A stretch of 7,749 bases of DNA from an archaeon CG07_land_8_20_14_0_80_38_8 (GTDB taxonomy: Archaea; Nanobdellota; Nanobdellia; Tiddalikarchaeales; Tiddalikarchaeaceae), in assembly GCA_002779595.1 (NCBI GenBank), contig PEWF01000042.1:394-8142 (forward strand). The letters are read 5' to 3'. A program made the translations under genes and the position numbers. Of this stretch, positions 1 through 6,369 are shown piece by piece. Within the stretch, counting starts at the first letter, position 1. Each line of letters opens with the position of its first letter. A model generated the notes under the pieces. That model made no database searches. It was given only the letters and a program-made list of their open reading frames with translations, and was not told the origin of the DNA.

Positions 1-1022
1 CTTCTTTTGACAATGTCAGGAGCTAATTGTTTCATCCTGCTCGCTGGAGTGTTCTCGCGCTTCCAGTAGCGGCTCACGTTGACAATTTCAGGCTTCACTT
101 CAAGGATTAATTTAATGGTTTGCAGGAAATCCTTTTCTGACTCGCCCGGGAAGCCGATAATAATGTCAGTTGAAATTGTCAAATCCTTCACTTTGCTGCG
201 GAGATAATTGCACGCTTCTGCGAATTCTTCACTAGTATAATTTCTTTTCATTAGTTTAAGGATTTTATTGCTGCCTGACTGCACTGGCACGTGGATGAAT
301 CTGAAAATTTTAGGATTAATTAATAATCCGCCCAATTCCTTCCTGGCTTTGTAAGCGTGCGAAGGGTTCATCATTCCAATCCTGACTTTGAACCAGCTGT
401 TTAATCTGACAATTTTCTGCAGCAATTTTATGATATTAGTGTTAATGTCCAAGCCGTAAGCTCCAGTGTCCTGCGCTGTGAGCCAGAATTCCTTAACACC
501 CCTTTGCAGCGCGTCATTTAAATGTTTTATAATATTATCCTCGGAGTATGAATATAATTCCCCTCTTGCCATGCGCGTCGCGCAGTAAGAGCACTCGCCC
601 AAGCATCCCTCGCACACTGGTATTATCTCAATTACCTTATTTTTCTGTATTGGAACAACCCCCACTTTGCACATTTTTTCGCGCTTCAATGATTCCTTAA
701 CATCTCCCTTAACTGCTTTTATCGCATCCTTTAAATTATCGCATCCTATGAGTGAGTGATTAAATTTTTCCTTCAACAATTTTGTTCTTGTGCGGGTTAA
801 GCACCCGGCAATTATTACCTTCTTATTTCCTGGAATCTCTGAAATGTATCTTACTATTTTATTCTCCGTGGGCTCCTTCACTGCGCAAGTATTAATTATT
901 ATAATACCTGCATTCCTGGCTGACTTCACTATTTTTAATCCTTCTTTTTTAAGCAAATTTTCCATAATTATTGAATCTGCCTGGTTCAAACTGCATCCGA
1001 AAGTCCTTATGAAAACATTCAT
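1..1022 (-). CDS. CDKAL1/MtaB-type tRNA t6A37 methylthiotransferase, C-terminus cut by window edge
   Basis: I translated this by hand from ATG at 1022-1020; it stays open for 340 codons to the left edge, so roughly the last 80 residues of a family of about 420 are missing. Family knowledge: these radical-SAM enzymes with two 4Fe-4S clusters convert t6A37 to ms2t6A37 in ANN-decoding tRNAs in the cytoplasm. Visible: the N-terminal UPF0004 domain with its three cluster cysteines (C10 in FGCSLNQADS, C46 in NTCAV, C74 in AGC), then the radical-SAM CxxxCxxC motif in GCLGECSYC (C140, C144, C147), then DTGAYG (185-190), HVPVQSGS (244-251) and IIGFPGE (288-294). DTGAYG favours the archaeal/eukaryotic CDKAL1 branch over MiaB or RimO. 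The TRAM domain would lie beyond the edge. The start overlaps the DUF167 stop as ATGA, and GGGTGG at 1030-1035 (complement) gives a Shine-Dalgarno-like site 7 bases ahead. It is the third gene of the operon starting at 1704. Confidence 0.93.
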   Translation of the reverse strand, partial: MNVFIRTFGCSLNQADSIIMENLLKKEGLKIVKSARNAGIIIINTCAVKEPTENKIVRYISEIPGNKKVIIAGCLTRTRTKLLKEKFNHSLIGCDNLKDAIKAVKGDVKESLKREKMCKVGVVPIQKNKVIEIIPVCEGCLGECSYCATRMARGELYSYSEDNIIKHLNDALQRGVKEFWLTAQDTGAYGLDINTNIIKLLQKIVRLNSWFKVRIGMMNPSHAYKARKELGGLLINPKIFRFIHVPVQSGSNKILKLMKRNYTSEEFAEACNYLRSKVKDLTISTDIIIGFPGESEKDFLQTIKLILEVKPEIVNVSRYWKRENTPASRMKQLAPDIVKR

Positions 1023-1225
1023 AACAATTCCACCCTTTTAACGCTCGCATTGAATCCTGAAATTATCCTCACCTTTTTCTTGAAAAATTTTTCCAGAATT
1101 TCCAGCAATTCCTTATTCGCCCTGCCTTTCACGGGCTTATTTTTCAGGCGCACAACGTAAACATTATCCTTCTTTTCAACGCTCTGCTCTTTTGCATTAG
1201 TTTTGACTTTTACTGCAATAATCAT
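1019..1225 (-). CDS. DUF167 (YggU/C15orf40 family) small protein
   Basis: A 68-residue protein of the DUF167 family; members run to roughly 70-100 residues, so this is a minimal but complete copy. The family signature is visible as PVKGRAN (31-37), followed by an amphipathic helix, an IISG element (54-57) and KRVELL at the C-terminus. The first strand, IIAVKVKTNAK, fits the usual opening of the fold. The biochemical function of DUF167 is not established; it is a small, soluble, probably cytoplasmic protein and I do not assign a reaction. It is the middle gene of a three-gene operon: its ATG (1225-1223) overlaps the stop of the membrane-protein gene as ATGA, and its own stop overlaps the methylthiotransferase start in the same way, so translation of all three is probably coupled. 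Only weak AAGG-type ribosome-binding sequence precedes the start. Confidence 0.85.
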   Translation of the reverse strand: MIIAVKVKTNAKEQSVEKKDNVYVVRLKNKPVKGRANKELLEILEKFFKKKVRIISGFNASVKRVELL

Positions 1226-1704
1226 TTCCTTAACAACCTTATAAGCCCTGCGCTTGCAATTCCTGCAATCACTGCATTGTTGAAGAATGACGAGAAAGCT
1301 GCAAAGAATAAGAATAATAATAAATTCTTCAATGAGTTAACAAAAAATTTATTGTTCAGGTAATCATATCCTGCAGTGAAATACGTTAATGCGCACGCTG
1401 CCAGTAATATAATATTATTGGAATAAAAAACTCCGAGAATTAATCCTATGATTGAGAATTCAAGAGCGTCAGTGTAATTAATATTCAGGAAGTGGAATAG
1501 GATTATTGCAAGGAAGAAAGTTATAGTTGTGAATGAATAATTAATCATGAAAGAGTAATAAAATACTGCAGTAATCAGCAATATTGAGAGTACTTTTACG
1601 ATTTTTTCAAAAATTTTATCCTTATTCTTTAATTCGTCAATGCTGTAATGCGCAGCAAAGAATCCGATTAAGTAGGATAACGGGATGAGTAATATTTGAA
1701 GCAT
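1222..1704 (-). CDS. Unrecognised polytopic membrane protein, first gene of the leftward operon
   Basis: A 160-residue, strongly hydrophobic protein that I do not recognise. Reading the composition, probable membrane helices lie near residues 1-18, 37-55, 57-73, 80-112 (probably two, split around YSNN) and 122-154, giving five or six in total. The main polar stretch is an early charged loop, SIDELKNKDKIFEK (21-34); another polar turn carries GYDYLNNKF near 112-120. The C-terminus ends in a short basic tail, RLLRK. No catalytic motif, signal peptidase site or metal-binding cluster is evident. It leads the operon with DUF167 and the CDKAL1-type enzyme, joined by ATGA overlap, but that company does not by itself suggest a role. 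A TATA-like element 24 bases ahead of the ATG suggests that transcription begins at or next to the start codon. The reading frame and compact packing make it a real gene; the function is unknown. Confidence 0.75.
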   Translation of the reverse strand: MLQILLIPLSYLIGFFAAHYSIDELKNKDKIFEKIVKVLSILLITAVFYYSFMINYSFTTITFFLAIILFHFLNINYTDALEFSIIGLILGVFYSNNIILLAACALTYFTAGYDYLNNKFFVNSLKNLLLFLFFAAFSSFFNNAVIAGIASAGLIRLLRK

Positions 1705-1706
1705 AA

Positions 1707-1716
1707 TTATTAAAAA
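1707..1716 (+). promoter_or_regulatory. TATA-like box for the HEMK2-like methyltransferase gene
   Basis: TTATTAAAAA is centred about 28 bases before the ATG at 1740. Archaeal TATA boxes lie about 26 bases ahead of the transcription start, so the mRNA would begin at or very near the start codon. The element falls within the 35-base spacer shared with the leftward operon. This is inferred from position and composition only. Confidence 0.5.
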
Positions 1717-1721
1717 GGTGC

Positions 1722-1733
1722 GTTTAATTTAAT
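1722..1733 (-). promoter_or_regulatory. TATA-like box for the leftward three-gene operon
   Basis: Read on the minus strand this is ATTAAATTAAAC, centred about 24 bases before the ATG at 1704. That spacing predicts a leaderless or nearly leaderless transcript covering the membrane protein, DUF167 and methylthiotransferase genes. The box lies between the opposing TATA element (1707-1716) and the opposing start codon, so the two promoters interleave and may compete. Confidence 0.45.
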
Positions 1734-1739
1734 ACTTTT

Positions 1740-2291
1740 ATGGTTTATCATCCATTGGAGGATTCATTCCTGCTGCAGAAATGGGTTGCAAAATTCAGCA
1801 AAGGAAAGAGGGTTCTTGACATGGGCACTGGCAGCGGGATTCAGGCAATCACTGCTTTTGAGGCAGGCGCTGAGAAAGTAATTGGTGCTGACTTGGATTC
1901 CAAATCAGTAATTAAGGCAGGGAAGAATGCTAATGCGCGGAATGCAAGGATTGAATTCAGGCAGAGCAACTTATTCTCCAATATCAGGAGTGATGAAAAG
2001 TTTGACTTAATTATTTTCAACCCTCCTTACCTGCCTTATGATGAGAATTTGCCCGGTGATATTGACTTGTCAGGAGGGGAAGTCGGCAATGAGTTAAGCA
2101 TTGAATTCCTGAAGCAGGCAAGGGATTATCTGGAAAATGGCGGATTCATATTGTTAATCAGCTCTTCAATAAGCAATCCTTTTGAAATTTTTAGCAATGC
2201 TGAAAGTTTAGGATACGTTTACGAAATACTTGAGGACACAACACTTAACATGGAAACCCTTTACTGCGTGAAATTCGAATTAAGCGAATAA
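1740..2291 (+). CDS. HEMK2/Mtq2-type protein-glutamine methyltransferase (probable aRF1 GGQ methylase)
   Basis: A 183-residue class I SAM-dependent methyltransferase, full length for the archaeal/eukaryotic HEMK2 (N6AMT1/Mtq2) group, which lacks the N-terminal helical domain of bacterial PrmC. Visible: the group's opening motif VYHPLEDSFLL (2-12), the SAM-binding motif I VLDMGTGSG (25-33), acidic D51/D53 in GADLDS at the end of the second strand, and the catalytic NPPY (94-97) that binds the target glutamine amide. Family knowledge: eukaryotic Mtq2 and archaeal homologues methylate the glutamine of the GGQ motif in class 1 release factors, working with the small partner Trm112; no Trm112 gene is in this window. 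The start is fixed by the opening motif, which begins at residue 2. The gene heads a rightward series of translation factors and is divergent from the tRNA-modification operon. The exact substrate is inferred. Confidence 0.88.
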   Translation: MVYHPLEDSFLLQKWVAKFSKGKRVLDMGTGSGIQAITAFEAGAEKVIGADLDSKSVIKAGKNANARNARIEFRQSNLFSNIRSDEKFDLIIFNPPYLPYDENLPGDIDLSGGEVGNELSIEFLKQARDYLENGGFILLISSSISNPFEIFSNAESLGYVYEILEDTTLNMETLYCVKFELSE

Positions 2292-2295
2292 AAAG

Positions 2296-2303
2296 TTTTA
2301 AAA
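2296..2303 (+). promoter_or_regulatory. TATA-like box for the YchF-like GTPase gene
   Basis: TTTTAAAA lies in the 36-base gap after the methyltransferase stop, centred about 28 bases ahead of the ATG at 2328. The spacing fits a leaderless transcript, and no Shine-Dalgarno sequence is evident just before the start. The GTPase gene may therefore be transcribed on its own as well as by read-through. Confidence 0.5.
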
Positions 2304-2327
2304 TTGGAAGATTTGAATTGTTAATTC

Positions 2328-3512
2328 ATGCTTATTGGTATTGTTGGCAAGCCTAACACTGGGAAGAGCACTTTTTTCAAGGCGCTTACTTTGATGAACG
2401 TGCTGATTGAGAATTATCCCTTTGCAACAATTAAGCCCAATAAAGGGGTTGGTTACGTTAGGGTTGAATGCGTTGAAAAAGAGTTCAACATTAAGTGCAC
2501 TCCTGCAAAAGGCTACTGCGTTAATAATACGCGCTACGTTCCTGTCAAATTATTGGACGTTGCCGGCTTGGTGCCGGGAGCTCATGAAGGCAAAGGCATG
2601 GGCAACCAGTTCCTGGATGATTTGAGGATGGCTGATGCTCTGGTTCACATTATTGACGCGAGCGGAAGCACTAATGAGAAAGGCGAAATTGTCAAGGAAG
2701 GGAGTTATAATCCTGCTAATGACATCAAATTTTTGGAAGAGGAGCTTGACTATTGGTATCTGGGAATATTGAATAAGAACTGGAACAAGTTTGCAAGGAA
2801 GGCAGAGCAAACTCATACTGAATTGTACAGGTCAATTGCTGAGCAGTTAAGCGGCTTGAGGGTTACGGAGGACATGGTAAAGGATGTGCTGAAGGGTTTC
2901 AGCATTGCCAAGCCGACTGAGTGGACTAATAATGACTTGTTGAAATTGTCCAGGGAGTTAAGGATAATAACTAAGCCTATTATTATTGCTGCAAACAAGA
3001 TGGACAGGGCAGTGAGCAGAGAGAATGTGAAAAAGCTGAAGGATGAGTTCCCTGATAAAGTGATTATTCCATGCAGTGCAGAAGTTGAACTGGCGCTAAG
3101 AGAGGCGAATAATAAGAGTATTATTGCTTACGCTCCAGGGAATAATAATTTCACGATTCTGAAACAGGATTTGCCTGAGAATCAGTTAAAGGGTTTGGAA
3201 TTCATTAAGAAATTCTTGTCAGAGACTGGTAGCACTGGTGTTCAGGACGTGTTGGACACTGCTGTTTTTAAGGTGTTAAAATTTATTGCAATTTTTCCCG
3301 GAGGGGTTAAAGGATTCAAAGACAGCAAAGGCAGGACTTTGCCTGACTGCTTCCTGTTGCCTGGCGGAAGCACTGCACTGGATTTTGCCTACACTATTCA
3401 TTCTGATATTGGCGACAAATTCGTTAAAGCAATAGATGTGCGCACAAGGAAAGCACTGGGCAAGGATTACAAGTTAAAGCACCGGGACGTTATTGAAATA
3501 ATGACAAGGTAA
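2328..3512 (+). CDS. ychF: YchF-like Obg-family GTPase with C-terminal TGS domain
   Basis: A 394-residue P-loop GTPase of the archaeal YchF-related branch of the Obg family. The G domain starts at once: G1 GKPNTGKS (7-14), G3 DVAGLVPGAHEGKGMGN from D77, G4 NKMD (223-226), and a likely G5 around CSAEVE soon after. The GAHEGKG segment after G3 is typical of Obg/YchF proteins. A helical insertion separates G3 from G4 (roughly 130-215). The last 80 or so residues form a TGS domain, with LPGGSTALDFAYTIHSDIG and a closing KHRDVIEIM. Family knowledge: bacterial YchF and human OLA1 have a changed G4 (NxxE) and prefer ATP; here NKMD is intact, so GTP is the expected nucleotide. YchF proteins associate with ribosomes, but their exact cellular job is unsettled. 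Length is normal and the frame intact. Its place between a release-factor methylase and ABCE1 supports a translation role. Confidence 0.92.
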   Translation: MLIGIVGKPNTGKSTFFKALTLMNVLIENYPFATIKPNKGVGYVRVECVEKEFNIKCTPAKGYCVNNTRYVPVKLLDVAGLVPGAHEGKGMGNQFLDDLRMADALVHIIDASGSTNEKGEIVKEGSYNPANDIKFLEEELDYWYLGILNKNWNKFARKAEQTHTELYRSIAEQLSGLRVTEDMVKDVLKGFSIAKPTEWTNNDLLKLSRELRIITKPIIIAANKMDRAVSRENVKKLKDEFPDKVIIPCSAEVELALREANNKSIIAYAPGNNNFTILKQDLPENQLKGLEFIKKFLSETGSTGVQDVLDTAVFKVLKFIAIFPGGVKGFKDSKGRTLPDCFLLPGGSTALDFAYTIHSDIGDKFVKAIDVRTRKALGKDYKLKHRDVIEIMTR

Positions 3513-3514
3513 GA

Positions 3515-3521
3515 TTTTAAA
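3515..3521 (+). promoter_or_regulatory. TATA-like box for the ABCE1 gene
   Basis: TTTTAAA lies just after the GTPase stop, centred about 32 bases before the ATG at 3550. This would give a transcript with a leader of only about six bases. The 37-base gap holds no clear Shine-Dalgarno sequence. An oligo-T run at 3528-3532 could also act as a weak archaeal terminator for the GTPase message. Confidence 0.45.
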
Positions 3522-3549
3522 GCACTATTTTTCTAATAATAATTTAATT

Positions 3550-5289
3550 ATGAGAATAGTTGTTGTTAACAAGAAGAAGTGCACAGCAGGGAAAGGGTGC
3601 GATTACGTTTGCATGAATTTCTGCCCTATTAACCGGACCGGCAAGGACTGCATAGTTGAAGGCGCTGACGGGAAAATTGTTGTGGAAGAGGAATTATGCA
3701 TTGGGTGCGGTATCTGCGTTAATAAGTGCCCTTTTGACGCTGTCAAGGTTGTGAATCTGCCTGACGAGCTGGAGTCAAGAATGATTCATTCTTACGACAA
3801 GAACGGTTTCAAGCTCTTTAATTTGGTGATTCCTCAGAAGAAGCAGATTATGGGATTAGTGGGAGTTAACGGCATTGGGAAGAGCACTTGCCTTAACATT
3901 TTGTCAGGGCAGTTAAAGCCTAATCTGGGCAATGATTTTGGGGAAGTTGAAGGCCAGAAAATTATTGATTTTTTCAAGGGCACTGAGGCGCAGAATTATT
4001 TTGAAAAATTGTACACTACTGGTTTGGAAACCAGTTATAAGCCCCAGTACGTTGAGCAGATTCCGAGAATTTTCAAAGGCAGCGTCAAGGCATTATTGAA
4101 CAAAATCAGTGAAGGCGACGTTAATAAAGTATGCAATGAATTGGGCATTAAGCACGTATTGAACAGGAAAGTTGGTGATATCAGCGGCGGAGAACTTCAG
4201 AGGGTGGCGATTGCAGGTGCTTTGCTGAAGAAGAGTGATTTCTTATTCATTGATGAGCCTTCAAGCTACTTGGACATTAAGCAGAGGCTAAAGGTTGCTA
4301 ATTTGTTAAGGAAGCATGGAAGTGAGAAGGAGTGCGCAGTGGTTGTCGAGCATGACTTAATCATGCTTGATTACCTTGCTGACGTTGGGCATATCATGTA
4401 TGGCAGGGCCGGGGTTTACGGCATTGTGAGCAAATCATTGTCAATAAGGGAGTGCATTAACACTTATCTGGAAGGTTATATTAGGGAGGATAATATGCGC
4501 TTCCGCAGTGAGGAGATTAAGTTTGAGGTTAAAGCGCCGACTAAAGCGCTGAATAATATTCCTATTATTGAATGGAGCAATATTGAGAAGAAATTAGGGG
4601 ATTTCAAATTGAAAGTGAAGCCTGGAATCCTGATGAGGAATGAAATAATCGGCGTGTTAGGAGAGAACGGGACTGGCAAGACGACTTTTGCAAAAATTTT
4701 GGCAGGAATGATTAAGCCTGACAAGGGCAAAACAGACACGAGCGTTAAAATCAGCTACAAGCCCCAGTATGTTCAGGTTGAGAATGATGATTTTGTCAGG
4801 AGCGTGCTAATGAAAACTCCTCCTTCAATGATTGAACGATTGGACTTGTCCCACTTGTTAAAGAGGAAATTGTCCGAGTTGAGCGGGGGCGAACTTCAGA
4901 GAGTCGCGATTGCTGAGTGCTTAAGCAGGGACGCTGACGTTTACTTGCTGGATGAGCCGAGCGCGCACTTGGATGTTGAGCAGAGATTAAATGTGGCAAA
5001 AATTTTAAGGGACGTGATTAAGAAGAAGGAAGCCAGCGCTTTCGTTATTGACCATGACTTATTATTCATTGATTATTTGAGTGATAAATTGTTAGTATTC
5101 CTCGGCAGTGCAGGACTGAATGGCGAAACTAACGGCCCTGTGGAAATGAAAAAAGGCATGAATTTGTTCTTAAAGGATTTGGGCATCACTTTCAGGAGGG
5201 ATAAGGACACTAAGCGCCCAAGGGCTAACAAGTTAGGAAGCCAGAAGGATGAGGAGCAGAAAAATGCAGGGGAATATTATTATCAGTGA
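3550..5289 (+). CDS. abce1: ABCE1 (Rli1) ribosome-recycling ATPase
   Basis: A 579-residue twin-ATPase ABC protein with an N-terminal iron-sulfur domain, complete and close to the usual length of about 590-600. Family knowledge: after aRF1-dependent termination, ABCE1 uses ATP to split the 70S ribosome in the cytoplasm. Visible: eight cluster cysteines (C11, C17, C21, C25 and C50, C53, C56, C60). NBD1 has Walker A GVNGIGKST (105-113), Q-loop Q166, signature ISGGELQR (211-218), catalytic E236 in LFIDEPSSYLD and switch H268 in VVEHD. NBD2 has Walker A GENGTGKTT (371-379), Q406, signature LSGGELQR (444-451), E469 in LLDEPSAHLD and H502 in VIDHD. The C-terminus keeps the family ending TFRRD, RPRANK and EYYYQ. 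All key ATPase residues are present. Small departures: five rather than four residues between the first two cysteines, and H for the usual Y in the second SAYLD. It follows the GTPase gene by 37 bases. Confidence 0.98.
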   Translation: MRIVVVNKKKCTAGKGCDYVCMNFCPINRTGKDCIVEGADGKIVVEEELCIGCGICVNKCPFDAVKVVNLPDELESRMIHSYDKNGFKLFNLVIPQKKQIMGLVGVNGIGKSTCLNILSGQLKPNLGNDFGEVEGQKIIDFFKGTEAQNYFEKLYTTGLETSYKPQYVEQIPRIFKGSVKALLNKISEGDVNKVCNELGIKHVLNRKVGDISGGELQRVAIAGALLKKSDFLFIDEPSSYLDIKQRLKVANLLRKHGSEKECAVVVEHDLIMLDYLADVGHIMYGRAGVYGIVSKSLSIRECINTYLEGYIREDNMRFRSEEIKFEVKAPTKALNNIPIIEWSNIEKKLGDFKLKVKPGILMRNEIIGVLGENGTGKTTFAKILAGMIKPDKGKTDTSVKISYKPQYVQVENDDFVRSVLMKTPPSMIERLDLSHLLKRKLSELSGGELQRVAIAECLSRDADVYLLDEPSAHLDVEQRLNVAKILRDVIKKKEASAFVIDHDLLFIDYLSDKLLVFLGSAGLNGETNGPVEMKKGMNLFLKDLGITFRRDKDTKRPRANKLGSQKDEEQKNAGEYYYQ

Positions 5290-5334
5290 TTTATAAAGAA
5301 ACTACGTCAGTTCGAACCACAGGGAACACTATTA

Positions 5335-5366
5335 TTTAAACCTTGCTCATCCTGTAAAGGTTTAAA
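5335..5366. repeat. 10-bp perfect inverted repeat in the spacer after ABCE1
   Basis: TTTAAACCTT (5335-5344) and AAGGTTTAAA (5357-5366) are exact reverse complements around a 12-base loop. The arms end in TTTAAA, so each carries a TATA-like core; the right arm merges into the probable TATA box of the small ORF at 5410. It could be an operator, a two-way promoter element, or an RNA hairpin ending the ABCE1 message, though it lacks the T-run of an intrinsic terminator. The rest of the spacer (5290-5409) shows no RNA gene I can recognise. Confidence 0.6.
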
Positions 5367-5368
5367 AA
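5361..5368 (+). promoter_or_regulatory. TATA-like box for the small membrane ORF
   Basis: TTTAAAAA, preceded by AAAGG that could contribute to a BRE, lies about 46 bases before the ATG at 5410. A transcription start near 5390 would leave a leader of about 20 bases that contains the GAGGG ribosome-binding site, unlike the near-leaderless layout of the other first genes here. It overlaps the right arm of the inverted repeat, so binding there could control this promoter. Confidence 0.4.
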
Positions 5369-5394
5369 TTGAAAAATGGTTTTCTTATCCAAGA

Positions 5395-5399
5395 GAGGG
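5395..5399 (+). promoter_or_regulatory. Shine-Dalgarno-like site for the 58-residue ORF
   Basis: GAGGG at 5395-5399 (within AGAGAGGGT), ten bases before the ATG at 5410, matches the core of an archaeal ribosome-binding site. The same AGAGGG string precedes the DUF63 gene on the other strand. It supports 5410 as a genuine start. Confidence 0.5.
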
Positions 5400-5409
5400 T
5401 AAAAATAAT

Positions 5410-5586
5410 ATGACATTAAGGGCGCAATTTTTTGTGGCATTATGTTTGGGTTACGTAATCCATTCATATCTGAAGAAAACAGGCTTGAATTTCCTGGTTA
5501 AACCAATACTTAAAAGCAGGAAAAAGGCAGTGCTGACATTTTTAGTGGCTTTGTCAGTAATATGCTCGTTTTATGATTATTTATAA
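5410..5586 (+). CDS. Small two-helix membrane protein (58 residues), unrecognised
   Basis: A short frame, ATG at 5410 to TAA at 5584-5586, encoding 58 residues. It starts MTLRAQFFVALCLGYVI and has two probable membrane helices, about residues 6-18 and 40-55 (VLTFLVALSVICSF). They are joined by a basic loop, KPILKSRKK (31-39), which suggests that the loop faces the cytoplasm and both ends face outward. No family is recognised. Support for a real gene: a GAGGG site ten bases upstream, a TATA-like box 46 bases upstream, a coherent hairpin membrane topology and codon use (AGG for arginine, mixed TTA/TTG/CTG leucines) like its neighbours. Its stop directly abuts the stop of the convergent DUF63 gene with no bases between. 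It could instead be a chance ORF in a spacer; the size makes this uncertain. Confidence 0.55.
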   Translation: MTLRAQFFVALCLGYVIHSYLKKTGLNFLVKPILKSRKKAVLTFLVALSVICSFYDYL

Positions 5587-6369
5587 TTAAACTCCTAATA
5601 ATACTGTGATTAAATTCCTGATTCCAGGCCCGAAACCAAGTGCGAAAATGATTAATTTTAAGTAATTGTTGAATTTTTTGTCAGATTTGTCCTTGTCAAC
5701 GTAATACAATACCGGCAATAATACTATTATTTTAAGGAAATACATTACAAATCCTGTGTTAAACATGCCTGCGAAGAACCCTCCTAAAACGTGTATTTCG
5801 CTGTAATTGAAGAAGTCCACGTTAACGAAACTGCTTGTGGCATCAAAGAAGTGGGATGCAATGATTGCAAAATTAAAATTATCCTTGAATAATGCATACT
5901 TTCTTCTTAACAATAGGAATGGCATTAGTGACAAAGCGTAAAATATTATGAATAAAACTATTGCTTCAGGGTTTACCACGTTCATCATGAATAAGTAAGG
6001 GATTATGAACACTAAAGGAGTAATAATGGTAATCTTGTAATTAGTCCTGAACTTATTGTCCAATAATAATGTGATAATGCTTAGTGTGAAGAATATTATC
6101 CACACCCCGGGAGTGACTGTCCAGAAAAACCTTGGATAAACTCCCTTGTCAGCTAATACTCTAATAATAGCTCCTAGGGTGATGAATGGGATAATGCTTA
6201 ATGCTGTTTTGTAGTCAAAATTAATCTTTAACTGCTTCAATAATTTGTATGAGAAGTAAACTATTAATATTGCAAGCAAAGCGTATGCAAGGGTGTCAAA
6301 AATGTTGTAAGTTTCAGGATGGTTCCAGCCGTTAATGAAGAATTCCTGGAAAAATTCTGAAACGTTCAT
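5587..6369 (-). CDS. DUF63 family archaeal membrane protein
   Basis: A 260-residue polytopic membrane protein that I assign to DUF63, a family of conserved archaeal membrane proteins without an established activity. Diagnostic stretches: PFITLGAIIRVLAD (61-74), a TPG (86-88) before a helix, SHFFDATSSFVNVDF (172-186), the following EIHVLGG (191-197), and a C-terminal ALGFGPGIRNL (243-253). Seven or eight helices are likely, near 26-45, 54-71, 87-103, 112-130, 133-153, 165-180, 197-222 and 236-257. Conserved polar residues within or beside helices (R70, H173, D176, D185, H193) look like a possible active or metal-binding site, but that is inference. The ATG (6369-6367) overlaps the upstream gene's TGA as ATGA, and GAGGG (complement of 6378-6382) sits eight bases ahead, so translation is probably coupled. 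The gene ends exactly where the convergent 58-residue ORF ends. Confidence 0.82.
   Translation of the reverse strand: MNVSEFFQEFFINGWNHPETYNIFDTLAYALLAILIVYFSYKLLKQLKINFDYKTALSIIPFITLGAIIRVLADKGVYPRFFWTVTPGVWIIFFTLSIITLLLDNKFRTNYKITIITPLVFIIPYLFMMNVVNPEAIVLFIIFYALSLMPFLLLRRKYALFKDNFNFAIIASHFFDATSSFVNVDFFNYSEIHVLGGFFAGMFNTGFVMYFLKIIVLLPVLYYVDKDKSDKKFNNYLKLIIFALGFGPGIRNLITVLLGV

Noticed and set aside
790..1041. Plus-strand frame of 83 codons
   Set aside because: It lies opposite the methylthiotransferase N-terminus, whose cluster-cysteine motifs clearly define the coding strand.
2407..2998. Three alternative frames inside the YchF-like GTPase gene
   Set aside because: They are short and fully covered by the intact GTPase frame, with no independent start signals.
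4476..4999. Two minus-strand frames inside ABCE1
   Set aside because: Both lie wholly opposite ABCE1's second ATPase domain, which is intact, and they show no family features.
5306..5325. TTCGAACC string resembling a tRNA T-loop after ABCE1
   Set aside because: The flanking bases do not form a T-stem on either strand, and no acceptor, D or anticodon arm could be found around it.
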